NCBI RefSeq assembly: GCF_005780185.1
Contig: NZ_VBUI01000001.1
Location: forward strand, 124,001 to 188,000
Source of the DNA: Halomonas urmiana
Lineage (GTDB): Bacteria > Pseudomonadota > Gammaproteobacteria > Pseudomonadales > Halomonadaceae
Direction of reading: 5' to 3'
DNA: 64,000 nucleotides
This document shows positions 25,091 through 34,711 of the stretch, piece after piece. The first letter of the stretch is position 1. Every line of letters begins with the position of its first letter. Under the pieces are notes generated by a model. That model was not told the origin of the DNA and made no database searches. It saw nothing but the letters and a program-made list of their open reading frames with translations. A program made the translations under genes and the position numbers.

Positions 25091-25497
25091 GGCAGACCAT
25101 CCGCCTGCCACTGGGCCATGCCGCCCTTGAGCTTCAGCACGCGCTCGAAACCCGCCTTGGTGAGCTTGGCCTGAGCGACGCCGGCGCTCTGGCCGTGCTT
25201 GCAGGCCACGATGATCGGCTTGCCCTTGAACTTCTCGAGCTCGCGCAGGCGCTCGTCGAGCTTGCTCTGCGGAATGTTGCGCGCCCCGGCGATATGACCC
25301 GCCTTGAAGTCATTGGCCTCGCGAAGGTCGAGCACCACGGCGTCCTCGCGGTTGACCAGCTGGGTGGCCTCGCTGGAGGTCACGCCTCCGGCGCTGCTGT
25401 TGCGGACCTCGTAGACGAGCCAGGCGATCAACACCACCAGGAAGGCCCCCACCAGCAGGGGATGATTCTGCACGAATTCGAACAGCTGATCGATCAT
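25075..25497 (-). CDS. yibN: Membrane-anchored rhodanese (YibN-like)
   Basis: This 140-residue single-domain rhodanese has an N-terminal membrane anchor at about 12-30 (HPLLVGAFLVVLIAWLVYEV). The sulfurtransferase domain follows, with LDLREANDFKAGHIAGARN and the catalytic-loop cysteine in IVACKHGQSAG. E. coli YibN is a homologue located next to grxC-secB and has been linked to membrane protein insertion. The ATG at 25497 is supported by the family start, while a weak GAGTTAG precedes it. A -10-like TATACT (25560-25565, minus strand) upstream is divergent from the gpmI promoter. Confidence 0.9.
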   Translation of the reverse strand: MIDQLFEFVQNHPLLVGAFLVVLIAWLVYEVRNSSAGGVTSSEATQLVNREDAVVLDLREANDFKAGHIAGARNIPQSKLDERLRELEKFKGKPIIVACKHGQSAGVAQAKLTKAGFERVLKLKGGMAQWQADGLPVVKK

Positions 25498-25605
25498 GGG
25501 TTCGGCTAACTCTTTATCGGGTACACGGTGAACGGGGCCGGCCAATCGCGGCGGCGCCCAGTATACACAAAGCCGCGGCGTGCCGCGGCCCGGGTGCCGG
25601 CCAAA

Positions 25606-25635
25606 ATGACGTCCGACGGTGCCGTGCGATATGAT
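25606..25635 (+). promoter_or_regulatory. Likely sigma-70 promoter of gpmI
   Basis: ATGACG (25606-25611) and TATGAT (25630-25635) are separated by 18 bases, 75 bases ahead of the gpmI start. The -10 is a one-mismatch hexamer and the -35 is weak. Confidence 0.5.
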
Positions 25636-25710
25636 GCCGCAAGCAGATGCAAGTCGCGACCCTGGTCGCCCCGCAGGCCGGACGCGACCCCGACTAAGAG
25701 GCCCTCCCCC

Positions 25711-27279
25711 ATGACCGACCCCCGTACCCCGCGCCCGGTAGCCCTGATCATTCTCGACGGCTACGGCCACAACGCGTCGCCCGACGACAACGCCATCCTC
25801 GCCGCCCGTACCCCGGTGATGGACCGCCTGTGGCAGGAGCAGCCCCATAGCCTGATCCATACCGACGGTCGCTACGTGGGCCTACCGGATGGCCAGATGG
25901 GCAACTCCGAGGTCGGCCACATGAACCTGGGCGCCGGGCGCGTCGTCTACCAGGACTTCACGCGCATCACCAAGGCCGTCGAGGAGGGCGAACTGGACGC
26001 CATCGCCGCCCTGACCGCGCCGATCGATGCCGCCGTGGCCGCGGGTCAGGCCGTGCACCTGCTGGGCCTGCTCTCGCCGGGCGGCGTGCACAGCCACGAG
26101 GACCACATCCTGGCCATGGCCGAGCTGGCCGCCCGCCGCGGGGCCCGGCGCATCTATGTCCACGCCTTCCTCGATGGCCGTGATACGGCACCGAAGAGCG
26201 CCCTGGGCTCGCTTGAGCGCACCAACGCACGCCTCGCCGAGCTGGTGGGCGCTGAACACGGTTTCGTGGCCTCGATCATCGGCCGCTACTTCGCCATGGA
26301 CCGCGACAACCGTTGGGATCGCGTCGAGCAGGCCTACCACCTGATCACCGAGGGCACGGGCGAGTTCACGGCGAAAACCGCCGAGCAGGGCCTCGAGCAG
26401 GCCTACGCCCGTGGCGAGACCGACGAGTTCGTCACCGCCACCAGCATCCGCCCCGCCGGCGCGCCGGTGGCCATGGCCGACGGCGATGCCGGCATCTTCA
26501 TGAACTTCCGCTCCGACCGCGCCCGGGAGCTGACCCGCGCCTTCGTCGAGGACGGCTTCGAGGGCTTCGAGCGCCGCGTACGGCCGTCGCTCGCCGCCGA
26601 GGGCCTGGTGATGCTGACGCAGTATGCTGCCGACATCCCGGCCCCGGCCGCGTTCCCCCCGGCGGAGCTCGTCAACACCTTGGGCGAGGTGATGGAAAAG
26701 CGCGACCTCACCCAGCTGCGTATCGCCGAGACGGAGAAGTACGCCCACGTCACCTTCTTCTTCTCCGGCGGGCGTGAAGCGGAGTACCGGGGCGAGACCC
26801 GGGTGCTGGTGCCCTCCCCCCAAGAGGTGAAGACCTACGACGAGAAGCCCGAGATGAGTGCCGTGGAGGTCACCGACCGCCTGGTGGAGGCGATCGAGGG
26901 CGGCCAGTACGACCTGATCGTCTGCAACTATGCCAACGGCGACATGGTCGGCCACACCGGCAAGTTCGACGCCGCCGTCCAGGCCATCGAGGCCGTGGAC
27001 GCCTGCGTCGGCCGAGTGGTGGAGGCGATCCAGCGCGTCGGCGGCGCCTGCCTGGTGACCGCCGATCACGGCAACGCCGAGCAGATGATCCACCCCGAGA
27101 CCGGCGCGCCCCAGACCGCCCACACCACCTTCGACGTGCCGCTGATCTATGTCGGGCCGCGCCCGGTGCGCCTGCTCGACGACGGTCGGCTGTGCGACAT
27201 CGCCCCGACCCTGCTGACCCTGATGAACCAGCCGGTGCCCGAAGAGATGACCGGCCGAGTGCTGATCGAGGCCGAGTGA
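25711..27279 (+). CDS. gpmI: 2,3-bisphosphoglycerate-independent phosphoglycerate mutase
   Basis: GpmI interconverts 3- and 2-phosphoglycerate in glycolysis with two Mn ions and a phosphoserine intermediate. The 522-aa product is full length. [10 protein letters not shown] holds the first metal ligand, [15 protein letters not shown] carries the catalytic serine, HAFLDGRDT and [15 protein letters not shown] line the substrate site, and [16 protein letters not shown] with [10 protein letters not shown] supply the remaining ligands. The ATG at 25711 follows AAGAGG. It heads a gpmI-envC-ctpA transcript that is common in gammaproteobacteria. Confidence 0.97.
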   Translation: MTDPRTPRPVALIILDGYGHNASPDDNAILAARTPVMDRLWQEQPHSLIHTDGRYVGLPDGQMGNSEVGHMNLGAGRVVYQDFTRITKAVEEGELDAIAALTAPIDAAVAAGQAVHLLGLLSPGGVHSHEDHILAMAELAARRGARRIYVHAFLDGRDTAPKSALGSLERTNARLAELVGAEHGFVASIIGRYFAMDRDNRWDRVEQAYHLITEGTGEFTAKTAEQGLEQAYARGETDEFVTATSIRPAGAPVAMADGDAGIFMNFRSDRARELTRAFVEDGFEGFERRVRPSLAAEGLVMLTQYAADIPAPAAFPPAELVNTLGEVMEKRDLTQLRIAETEKYAHVTFFFSGGREAEYRGETRVLVPSPQEVKTYDEKPEMSAVEVTDRLVEAIEGGQYDLIVCNYANGDMVGHTGKFDAAVQAIEAVDACVGRVVEAIQRVGGACLVTADHGNAEQMIHPETGAPQTAHTTFDVPLIYVGPRPVRLLDDGRLCDIAPTLLTLMNQPVPEEMTGRVLIEAE

Positions 27280-27308
27280 GCCGGGGCCCGGAGCGCCAGG
27301 GAGTGGCG

Positions 27309-28481
27309 ATGCGGCGGTCGACGCCGAGAGGGCTAGACGGCCTGGCCACTGCCCTGGGGCTGGGCCTTGTCCTGACGCTGGGTCTGGCCTCGCCGCTTCT
27401 CGCCGCGCCCTCCGAGCGCGAGGCCCAGGCGCGCCTCGACGCCCTGGGCGAGGAGCTCAAGGAAGTCTCCGCGCAGCTCTCTACCACCCGGGAAGCCCGC
27501 GACGAGGCGAGTAAGGCGCTGCGCGAGGTCGAGACGGCGCTAGCCGAGACCCATCGCCACCTCGACGCCCTGCAGGTCGAGCGTCGTGCCCTGAACGACG
27601 AGATCGCCGACCTCGAGGCCCGGCGCGAGCGCCTGGCCGGCGAGCGACGCGAGCAGCTCGAATCACTCGAGGTCCAGCTCGACGCCTTCTACCGCCTGGG
27701 CCTTACGCCCCAGCTCAAGCTGCTGCTCAACCAGGACGACCCGGCCCGGCTCGATCGCCTGCAGCACTACCTCAACCGCCTGGCTCGGGCCCGCCACAAG
27801 CGCCTCGATCGTATCGAGCGCTTAGAGAGCGAGCTCGACGACACGCGCCAGGCCCTGGCCGAGCGTGGCGAGCGGCTGGAAACCGTGACGGTACGCCTTA
27901 ACGAGCGCAGTGCCACGCTGGCCGAGCAGAGCGCCGAGCGCACCGCGCTGGTGGCGAAACTGGACGAGCGCTTCGCCAGCGAGCAGGCCCGGCTGGCGAC
28001 CCTCGCCCAGGACCGCGCCCATGCCGAACGCACCCTGCGCGAGGTGCAGAAGCGGCTGGCCAGCATGGAGCGCCCGCCCCCCTCCACCGCCATTGACGAG
28101 ACCCGCGGCGCGCTGCCCTGGCCGGTGCAGGGCACCATCGCCTCTTCCTTTCGCGACGGCGAGGGTGTGCACCTCAACGGCCTGGTGATCCGCGCCGCCG
28201 AGGGCACCCCGGTCAAGGCCGTGCATCCGGGCAGGGTGGTCTTCGCCGACTGGATGCGCGGCTTCGGCAACCTGCTGATCGTCGATCACGGCGACCGGGT
28301 GATGACCCTGCACGCTCACCTGCAGCGCTTCTCCGCCGGCGTGGGGAGCGCGGTCTCCCGCGGCGACGCCCTGGGCGCCGTGGGGGCCAGCGGCGGCCAG
28401 GGCCAGCCGGGGCTCTACTTCGAGGTCCGCCGCAACGGCCAGCCCATCGACCCGCGGGGCTGGATCGCCAGCCGGCCCTGA
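27309..28481 (+). CDS. envC: Murein hydrolase activator EnvC
   Basis: EnvC is a periplasmic protein that activates AmiA/AmiB amidases at the division septum. The 390 residues comprise a signal peptide (about 14-36, cut near LLAAPSE), a long coiled coil (about 40-255), and a C-terminal LytM domain (about 270-390). The LytM domain is degenerate as expected for an activator. HLNGLVI lacks the metal aspartate, and GLYFEVR replaces the usual HLHFEVR histidine. It should therefore not be a peptidase itself. The ATG at 27309 has AGGGAG upstream and is 29 bases after gpmI. Confidence 0.93.
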   Translation: MRRSTPRGLDGLATALGLGLVLTLGLASPLLAAPSEREAQARLDALGEELKEVSAQLSTTREARDEASKALREVETALAETHRHLDALQVERRALNDEIADLEARRERLAGERREQLESLEVQLDAFYRLGLTPQLKLLLNQDDPARLDRLQHYLNRLARARHKRLDRIERLESELDDTRQALAERGERLETVTVRLNERSATLAEQSAERTALVAKLDERFASEQARLATLAQDRAHAERTLREVQKRLASMERPPPSTAIDETRGALPWPVQGTIASSFRDGEGVHLNGLVIRAAEGTPVKAVHPGRVVFADWMRGFGNLLIVDHGDRVMTLHAHLQRFSAGVGSAVSRGDALGAVGASGGQGQPGLYFEVRRNGQPIDPRGWIASRP

Positions 28482-28633
28482 GCCGGCAACAAGCCTCCGC
28501 GACACAGCGCGGCGGCGCGGGATCGAAAGCGCCGATGGCCCCAGAGGCGATCGCCCCGAGAGCCCCGACTATTCCATCGACGCCGGGCCGCGAGCTATGC
28601 TGGGTCGCCCGCCCCGAAACCGCGAGAGTCTGC

Positions 28634-29941
28634 ATGCCCCTACGTCCCGCCGCACTGCCTACCGTGATGCGCCGCCTGGTGTCGGTGCTGCTGCCGATCG
28701 CCCTGCTGGTTCTTGCCCCGCTGCCCGTCGCCGCTCAGGAAGCGCCGGGGGCCGACGATGACCTGCCGGTGGCCGAGATCCAGGCCTTCGCCGAGGTGTT
28801 CGAGCGCATCAAGCGTGCCTACGTGGAGGAGGTCGAGGACGCGGACCTGCTGCGCAACGCCATGCGCGGCATGCTCAGCGAGCTCGACCCCCACTCCGCC
28901 TACCTGGACAGCGAGGAGTTCGAGAGCCTGCGCGAGTCCACCCAGGGCGAGTTCGGCGGCGTGGGCATCGAGGTGGGCATGGAGGAGGGCCAGCTGACGG
29001 TGATCACGCCGATCGACGACACCCCGGCCTCCCGAGCCGGCCTGCGCTCCCGGGACCGGATCCTGCGCATCGACGACACCCCCACCGATCGGCTCTCGCT
29101 GCAGGAGGCGGTCAACCTGATGCGCGGCGAACCGGGCACCCAGCTGCGACTGACCATCCTCCACCAGGACGCCAACGCGCCGCTGGAGGTCACCCTGACC
29201 CGCGAGATCATCCGCACCCAGAGCGTGAAGCACGAGCTGCTGGAACCCGGCTACGGCTACCTGCGCGTCAGCCAGTTCCAGAGCCGCACCGGCCAGCAGG
29301 TCGACGATGCCCTGGAAAGCCTGGAACAGGACGGGCCCCTCGACGGTCTGGTGCTCGACCTGCGCAACAACCCCGGCGGGGTGCTGCAGGCGGCGGTGGA
29401 CGTGGCCGACGCCTTTCTCGACAGCGGGCTGATCGTCTACACCGAAGGGCGCCTGGCCGACAGCGCGATGCGCTTCTCCGCGGGTCGCGAGACCGCGGCG
29501 CCCGAGGTGCCCCTGGTGGTGCTGATCAACGGCGGCAGCGCCTCGGCGGCGGAGATCGTCGCCGGCGCCCTGCAGGACCAGCGCCGCGGCGTGGTGATGG
29601 GCACCCAGAGCTTCGGCAAGGGCTCGGTGCAGCAGATCATGTCGCTGGGCAACGATGAAGGCCTCAAGCTGACCACGGCACTCTACTTCACCCCCGACGG
29701 CCGCTCGATTCAGGCCCAGGGCATCGAGCCCGACGTCGAGGTGATCCGCGGCCGCCTGGAGGTCGCCGAGAGCAGCCGCCTGGACGTGCGCGAGGCGGAC
29801 CTCGAGGGCCACCTGGGCGCCTCGGAAGACCCGCGGGAGCGCAGCGAGATGAGCCAGCGGCTGCGCGAGGATTACCAGCTCGGCGAGGCCCTGAATCTGC
29901 TCAAGGCGCTCAACGTGCTTAGCCGGCGTCTCGACGGCTGA
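28634..29941 (+). CDS. ctpA: Carboxy-terminal processing protease (S41 family)
   Basis: This periplasmic or secreted serine protease of 435 aa has a signal peptide (about 12-34, ending PVAAQ), a PDZ domain (about 90-175; GVGIEVGMEEGQLTVITPID) and a tail-specific S41 core. The catalytic serine is in NGGSASAAEIVAGAL and the lysine in GTQSFGKGSVQQI, with LDLRNNPGGVL between. Homologues trim envelope proteins and peptidoglycan hydrolases. A second start at 28667 (MRRLVSV) is equally plausible. The last 23 bases overlap the convergent ubiI. Placement after envC suggests a cell-wall role. Confidence 0.93.
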   Translation: MPLRPAALPTVMRRLVSVLLPIALLVLAPLPVAAQEAPGADDDLPVAEIQAFAEVFERIKRAYVEEVEDADLLRNAMRGMLSELDPHSAYLDSEEFESLRESTQGEFGGVGIEVGMEEGQLTVITPIDDTPASRAGLRSRDRILRIDDTPTDRLSLQEAVNLMRGEPGTQLRLTILHQDANAPLEVTLTREIIRTQSVKHELLEPGYGYLRVSQFQSRTGQQVDDALESLEQDGPLDGLVLDLRNNPGGVLQAAVDVADAFLDSGLIVYTEGRLADSAMRFSAGRETAAPEVPLVVLINGGSASAAEIVAGALQDQRRGVVMGTQSFGKGSVQQIMSLGNDEGLKLTTALYFTPDGRSIQAQGIEPDVEVIRGRLEVAESSRLDVREADLEGHLGASEDPRERSEMSQRLREDYQLGEALNLLKALNVLSRRLDG

Positions 29942-31202
29942 GCGGGCGACAGGAGGCGGGCAGCCGGCCGCGATGGCCGGTGGCCTGCTGCATCAGCAGC
30001 CGCTTGAGCGGCCCGATCCGATCCACCCCGGAGAGCCCCAGGTTGCGCGCCAGAGTCAGGGCCGGATGGCGCGCCCCGAACAGCAGGCGAAAGCCGTCCA
30101 TCAGCGCCAGCATGGCGGCGTTGTCGCCGCGACGCCGACGGGCATAGCGGGCCAGCACCGACGCGGCGCCCGGCGAGAGCCCCCGCCGACGCCCCTCGAC
30201 CACCTCCTCGGCCAGCACCGCGGCATCCATCAGCCCCAGATTCACCCCCTGGCCCGCCAGGGGGTGAATGCTGTGCGCCGCATCGCCCACCAGGGCGAAA
30301 CCCGGGCGCACGTAGTGTTCGGCGTGGCGCTGGATGAGCGGCACCGCCAGGGCCCGGTCGACCACCGTCACCCCTCCGAGGCGATGCTCGATGGCCGCGC
30401 CCAGCGCCCGACCGAGTGCGTCCGCGGACAGCCCCGTCAGGTGCTCGGCTTCCTCCGGCGTCGTCGACCAGACGATGGAGCAATGGCGAGCGTTGCCCTC
30501 GACGCAGAGCGGCAGGAAGGCCAGTGGCCCCGTCGACAGGAAGACCTGACGCGCCACGCCGCCGTGCTCGCGCGCCGTGCGCACCGTGGTGACCACCGCC
30601 ACCTGGCCGGTATCGCGCTCGCGGGTCTCGATGCCGGCCCGCTCACGCAGCGGCGAGCGTGCCCCGTCCGCGGCCACGACCAGCGGCGCCTGGAGCCGCT
30701 CGCCCCCCTCCAGTATCACCGTGCGCGGCTCGTCCTTGTCCTCGGCCCCGGCCTCGAGCTCGGCCACCCGGGCACCGAAGCGCACGGTCACAGAAGGCAG
30801 CGCGGCCAGGCGCGCCTCCAGGGCCGCCAGGGTCACGTCGTTCTCGACGATATGCCCAAGCAGCGGAACCCCGGCCTGCTCCGCGGAGAAGTTCACCTCC
30901 CCGCTGCCCTCGCCGTCCCATACCTGCATGAAGCGATAGGGACTGACGCGGCGCGCGGCCATCGCCGGCCAGGCGCCCAGCCCCTCGAGCAGCTGGCGGG
31001 AGACCGGGGTCAGGGCGCTGACCCGCATGGAGGGCGCCCCCCTGCCCGCGGCCTCCTGGTCGAGCGGCGCCTCGCGGGCGTCCAGCAGGGTCACCGAGAG
31101 CCCGGCCCGACCCAGCAGGCAGGCCAGGGTAGCGCCCACCATGCCGCCGCCGACGATGATGGCCTCGAACGCCTCTGGCGGGGCTTGCGGTTCTGAACTC
31201 AT
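29919..31202 (-). CDS. ubiI: Ubiquinone biosynthesis FAD-dependent hydroxylase UbiI-type
   Basis: This 427-aa flavin monooxygenase is predicted to hydroxylate C5 of the ubiquinone ring precursor. FAD motifs are GGGMVGATLACLLGR at residues about 18-32, the central DG motif in VVAADGARSPLRERAGIE, and GDAAHSIHPLAGQGVNLGL near residue 300. The order ygfB-pepP-ubiH-ubiI matches E. coli, which supports UbiI rather than UbiF. GAGGAG precedes the ATG at 31202, and it follows ubiH by 80 bases. The 3' end overlaps convergent ctpA by 23 bases. Confidence 0.88.
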   Translation of the reverse strand: MSSEPQAPPEAFEAIIVGGGMVGATLACLLGRAGLSVTLLDAREAPLDQEAAGRGAPSMRVSALTPVSRQLLEGLGAWPAMAARRVSPYRFMQVWDGEGSGEVNFSAEQAGVPLLGHIVENDVTLAALEARLAALPSVTVRFGARVAELEAGAEDKDEPRTVILEGGERLQAPLVVAADGARSPLRERAGIETRERDTGQVAVVTTVRTAREHGGVARQVFLSTGPLAFLPLCVEGNARHCSIVWSTTPEEAEHLTGLSADALGRALGAAIEHRLGGVTVVDRALAVPLIQRHAEHYVRPGFALVGDAAHSIHPLAGQGVNLGLMDAAVLAEEVVEGRRRGLSPGAASVLARYARRRRGDNAAMLALMDGFRLLFGARHPALTLARNLGLSGVDRIGPLKRLLMQQATGHRGRLPASCRPLSRRDAG

Positions 31203-31282
31203 GGCGTCTGCTCCTCGTGGTGGCCCGGATGGCCATGCCGTCTATTCATCGTGTTCGTTGCAGCCTCTTATCGTTCCAGCCG

Positions 31283-32536
31283 CTATCTTTCCAGTCCCAT
31301 GGCCCGCCGCGCCAGGGTACGGCGCAGCGGCCCCACCAGGTTCAGCCCGACGAGCCCGGCCGCCCGGGCATGGGAGAGCACGGGGTGGTCGAGGCCGAAG
31401 AGCCGGATCAGGCCGTCGCTGAAGCGGATGACGTCCTGGCGATCGCCGTCGCGGCGCGCCTCGAAGTCCTGCAGCACCGCCGCGCTCCCCGGCGCCTCGC
31501 CCCGCTCGCCACCGGCCTCGATGGCCGCCACCAGGTCCATCACCCCGCGCAGCGCCAGGTTGAACCCCTGACCGGCCACCGGGTGCAGCGAGTGGGCCGC
31601 GTTGCCGAGCACGGCCAGCCCCGAACGCACCGTTTCCCGCGCCGTGACCAGCGAGAGCGGGTAGGCGTGACGACGCCCGACCCGACGGAAATGCCCGACA
31701 CGATCGCCGAAGGCACGCTGCAGCTCGGCCAGGAAGTCGCCATCGGAAAGCGACAGCCGCCGCGCCTCCTCGCCGCGCGCGTGGGTCCAGACCAGCTCCA
31801 TGGCCTGCCCCGGGAGGGGCAGCAGGGCGATGGGGCCCTCGGTGGTAAAGCGCTCATAGGCGATGCCGTCATGTGGCCGGCTAACCTCGACGCTGGCGAT
31901 CAGCGCCACCTGGTCGTAAGGCCGTTCGCGGCTCTCGATCCCCAGGCGCGCCTTGAGCCCCGAACGCCCGCCGTCGGCGAGCACCGTCAGGCCGGCCTCC
32001 AGCTCGCTGCCGTCCGAGAGCGTGAGTCGATGCCCCTCGGCGACGGGCTCGATCGCCTCCACGCTCGCCGGGCAGTACCAGTCCACCGGCAGCTCGCCCA
32101 GCCGACCGTGCAGGGCACGGCCCATCCAGGCATTGGGCACCACGTGACCCAGCGCCTCGACGCCGAGCTCCGCGGCGCGCAGCCGGGTCACGCCCAGCCG
32201 GCCCCGCTCGCTGACGTGGATGGTGCGAATCGGCGCCGCCTGCTCGGCCATCGCCTCCCAGACGCCCAGGTGCTCGAAGTGCCGGGCCGAGCCGCAGGCG
32301 ATCGCGCTGGCCCGGGCATCGAAGCTCGGCTGCCAGGGCTCGGCCAGCTGGCGATCCAGCGGCGCCGGCTCGATCACCGCGACCCTGAGCCCCATCCGCT
32401 CGACCTGCGCGGCCAGGGCACAGCCCAGGCTGGCCCCCACCAGGCCGCCGCCGATGATGGCGATATCGACCCGATCGCCCTTTTTTTCCTCTACACCCTC
32501 TACACCCTCTACCCGCGTTTCCCGCGTCGACGTCAT
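31283..32536 (-). CDS. ubiH: 2-octaprenyl-6-methoxyphenol hydroxylase
   Basis: UbiH hydroxylates C1 of the ubiquinone ring precursor. The 417-residue flavoprotein has IIGGGLVGASLGCALAAQ at about 28-45, VLADGGRSGLKARLG, and GNAAHSLHPVAGQGFNLAL, and it matches E. coli UbiH over its length, including TIHVSERGRLG. A 24-residue N-terminal leader precedes the conserved core. Its VEGVEGVEEKKG part is encoded by 9-base repeats and an A7 tract. AGAGG precedes the ATG at 32536. It lies between pepP and ubiI in the conserved operon. Confidence 0.92.
   Translation of the reverse strand: MTSTRETRVEGVEGVEEKKGDRVDIAIIGGGLVGASLGCALAAQVERMGLRVAVIEPAPLDRQLAEPWQPSFDARASAIACGSARHFEHLGVWEAMAEQAAPIRTIHVSERGRLGVTRLRAAELGVEALGHVVPNAWMGRALHGRLGELPVDWYCPASVEAIEPVAEGHRLTLSDGSELEAGLTVLADGGRSGLKARLGIESRERPYDQVALIASVEVSRPHDGIAYERFTTEGPIALLPLPGQAMELVWTHARGEEARRLSLSDGDFLAELQRAFGDRVGHFRRVGRRHAYPLSLVTARETVRSGLAVLGNAAHSLHPVAGQGFNLALRGVMDLVAAIEAGGERGEAPGSAAVLQDFEARRDGDRQDVIRFSDGLIRLFGLDHPVLSHARAAGLVGLNLVGPLRRTLARRAMGLER
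32481..32514. repeat. Tandem 9-base repeat and homopolymer in ubiH leader
   Basis: Three tandem copies of a 9-base unit (CCTCTACAC twice, then CCTCTACCC) at 32488-32514 adjoin a run of seven T at 32481-32487, inside the ubiH leader codons. Loss or gain of a 9-base unit would keep frame. Slippage in the run of seven would not. Confidence 0.8.
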
Positions 32537-32601
32537 GGCTACCGCCTCTTTATTTCATAACGTACATTACATAATTGCATCGACACCCTCTCGCCGACTG
32601 A

Positions 32602-33939
32602 TCACTCGGTGACCATCAGGGCCTCGATCTCCGCCACCCGCTTGGGCACGGCCGAGGTCAGCACCTCGTGCCCCTCGGGGGTGACCGCCAGGTCGTCCTC
32701 GATGCGAATGCCGATCCCCCGAAAGGCCTCGGGCAGGTCGTCGTCGGCGGGCACGTAGAGCCCGGGCTCCACGGTGAGCACCATGCCGGGACACAGGGCC
32801 CGCGGTTCGCCCTCGCGGCGATAGGCGCCGACGTCGTGCACGTCGAGGCCCAGCCAGTGGGAGGTCGAGTGCAGATAGAAGCGCCGGTAGCTGCCGTCGT
32901 CGATGCACGCCTGGACGTCGCCCGCCAGGAGTCCCAGCTCGACCAGCCCGGCGGTGAGGTCGTGCACCACGCCCGCGTGGATCGACGCCAGGGTAGTACC
33001 GGGGCGCACCGTCGCGATGGCGCGCTCCTGGGCCGCCAACACCACCTCGTAGAGGGCCCGCTGGGCCGCCGTGAAGCGGCCGTTCACCGGGAAGGTACGG
33101 GTGATATCGCCGGCATAGAGGTCGAACTCGGCGCCGGCATCGATCAGCACCAGCTCCCCGTCCCGCAGGGGGGCGTGATTCTCGATGTAGTGCAGCACAC
33201 AGGCATTGGGGCCGCCACCGACGATGCTGGCGTAGGCCGGCCCACTACCGCCCTGCCAGCGAAACTCGTGCTCGAGCTCCGCCTGCAGCTGATACTCGGC
33301 CAGCCCCGGGCGACAGGCCCGCATGGCGCGCGCGTGGGCTCGGGCGGAGATCTCCCCGGCATGCCGCATCAGCGCGAGCTCCGTGGCGCTCTTGATCAGG
33401 CGCTGCTCGTGGATCAGCGCGCTGACATCGGCGAAGGCGGTCGGGGCCTGCGCCCCGCGGCGAGCGCGATCAGAAAGCTCGCCGCGCAGCTCCTCGGCAA
33501 GCGCCAGGGCGCCGGCATCGTCCAGCGGCAGGTAGAGCACCTGGCGGCCCTCCAGCAGCGTGGCCAGGCGCTCGTCGCGCTCGGCATTCTCGAAGGCCTG
33601 GTCGAGGCCGTGGTCGCGCACCGCGCCCTCGGCGCCCAGGCGCATGCCGGTCCAGGTCTCCATCGCCGGGTCGCGATCCTGGCAGAACAGCACGCTCTCG
33701 CCCTCCTCGCGGCCGGGCAGCAGCACCAGCAGCGCCTCCGGCTCGGGGAAGCCGGTCAGGTAGTGGAAGTCGCTGTCCTGGCGGAAGGGAAACTCGCTGT
33801 CGCGCGAGCGGGTGACCAGCGCGGCGCCGGGCAGCAGCACGGCGCTGCCAACGGGCAGCTGCGCCATCAGGGCGCCGCGCCGGGCACGGTATTCGTCGAG
33901 GGAGATCGGCGCGGGGCGGGGCAGGTTCACGGGGGGCAT
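32602..33939 (-). CDS. pepP: Xaa-Pro aminopeptidase (aminopeptidase P)
   Basis: PepP is a cytosolic manganese enzyme that removes N-terminal residues preceding proline. The 445 residues carry an N-terminal creatinase-like domain (about 1-175) and a C-terminal pita-bread domain. Metal ligands are visible in LIDAGAEFDLYAGDITRTFP, in HSTSHWLGLDVHDVG, in LTVEPGLYVP and in GIGIRIEDDLAVT. The ATG at 33939 has AGGAG upstream. A longer reading to 34086 overlaps the ygfB gene and was rejected. It sits in the ygfB-pepP-ubiH-ubiI operon. Confidence 0.95.
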   Translation of the reverse strand: MPPVNLPRPAPISLDEYRARRGALMAQLPVGSAVLLPGAALVTRSRDSEFPFRQDSDFHYLTGFPEPEALLVLLPGREEGESVLFCQDRDPAMETWTGMRLGAEGAVRDHGLDQAFENAERDERLATLLEGRQVLYLPLDDAGALALAEELRGELSDRARRGAQAPTAFADVSALIHEQRLIKSATELALMRHAGEISARAHARAMRACRPGLAEYQLQAELEHEFRWQGGSGPAYASIVGGGPNACVLHYIENHAPLRDGELVLIDAGAEFDLYAGDITRTFPVNGRFTAAQRALYEVVLAAQERAIATVRPGTTLASIHAGVVHDLTAGLVELGLLAGDVQACIDDGSYRRFYLHSTSHWLGLDVHDVGAYRREGEPRALCPGMVLTVEPGLYVPADDDLPEAFRGIGIRIEDDLAVTPEGHEVLTSAVPKRVAEIEALMVTE

Positions 33940-33973
33940 CGCGGCTCCTGGGTGGCGGGATGGGGCCATCGGC

Positions 33974-34552
33974 TCAATGGTGGGTCGGCTCGTCGACCTG
34001 CTCGACCTGGGGCTTGCCGGGATGCTGCTCGGTGTAGAGCAGCATGGCCGCCATACGCGCATGCTCGGTGAGGGCGAAGAGGTCATTCTCGTTCTCGGCG
34101 CTGTCCTCGATGTCGGTCTCGATGGCGGTCAGGCCGGCGAGATCCTCCAGGGCCTCGCGCAGGGCCGGCGACCAGTCGCGGCGCGGCGCGTCGCCGGCAT
34201 CGGCCACCACCTCGAGGAAGCCGAGGGTCCACTCCTGCAGGCCCTGAGCCCGCTCGGTCAGCGAGAACAGCTCGTCGGGCAACAGCGGCTCGAGGTTGAG
34301 ATCGGCCGCCGACAGTGCCTCGAGGGCCTGGCGCCGCCAGCCCAGCAGGCGCTCGGCGCTGGCCTCGTCGCGCGGCTGCTCGACGCTCAGGCTCAGGCAG
34401 ACCTCCTCCAGCCAGGCCTCGGGGGTGATGTCGTGCAGGGCGAGGGAGGCGCAGAGGCGACCGTCGAGGAAGGCCGGCGACTGCATGCTGCCGTGCAGCA
34501 GGAAGGTGTCGGCGATGGTCGAGAAGTCCTGGCGCTCATTGATCAGTGACAT
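33974..34552 (-). CDS. ygfB: UPF0149 family protein YgfB
   Basis: This 192-residue acidic, all-helical protein of the YgfB/UPF0149 family has unknown biochemical function. In Pseudomonas aeruginosa YgfB has been connected with beta-lactamase regulation. The C-terminal part with EWTLGFLEVVADAG and NENDLFALTEHARMAAMLLY is the conserved core. The ATG is at 34552. It is the first gene of the pepP-ubiH-ubiI operon, 34 bases before pepP, and divergent from zapA. Confidence 0.9.
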   Translation of the reverse strand: MSLINERQDFSTIADTFLLHGSMQSPAFLDGRLCASLALHDITPEAWLEEVCLSLSVEQPRDEASAERLLGWRRQALEALSAADLNLEPLLPDELFSLTERAQGLQEWTLGFLEVVADAGDAPRRDWSPALREALEDLAGLTAIETDIEDSAENENDLFALTEHARMAAMLLYTEQHPGKPQVEQVDEPTHH

Positions 34553-34584
34553 GGCAAGTTCCGCTGATGGAGCCGGCGCGCGCG

Positions 34585-34614
34585 TTGACCGCCCGCAAAC
34601 GGCTCTCTTATAGT
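34585..34614 (+). promoter_or_regulatory. Sigma-70 promoter of zapA
   Basis: TTGACC (34585-34590) and TATAGT (34609-34614) are spaced by 18 bases, 98 bases before the zapA ATG. Both hexamers are close to consensus, so this is likely a strong promoter for zapA. Confidence 0.7.
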
Positions 34615-34711
34615 GACTGGGTTTCGCTTCAGGCCTTGATGTTAACGCATCGACCCTGCATGACGCGCACCCGTGCGCCCCCTATGCCACTGGCCCTTGC
34701 CGGAGCCTGCC

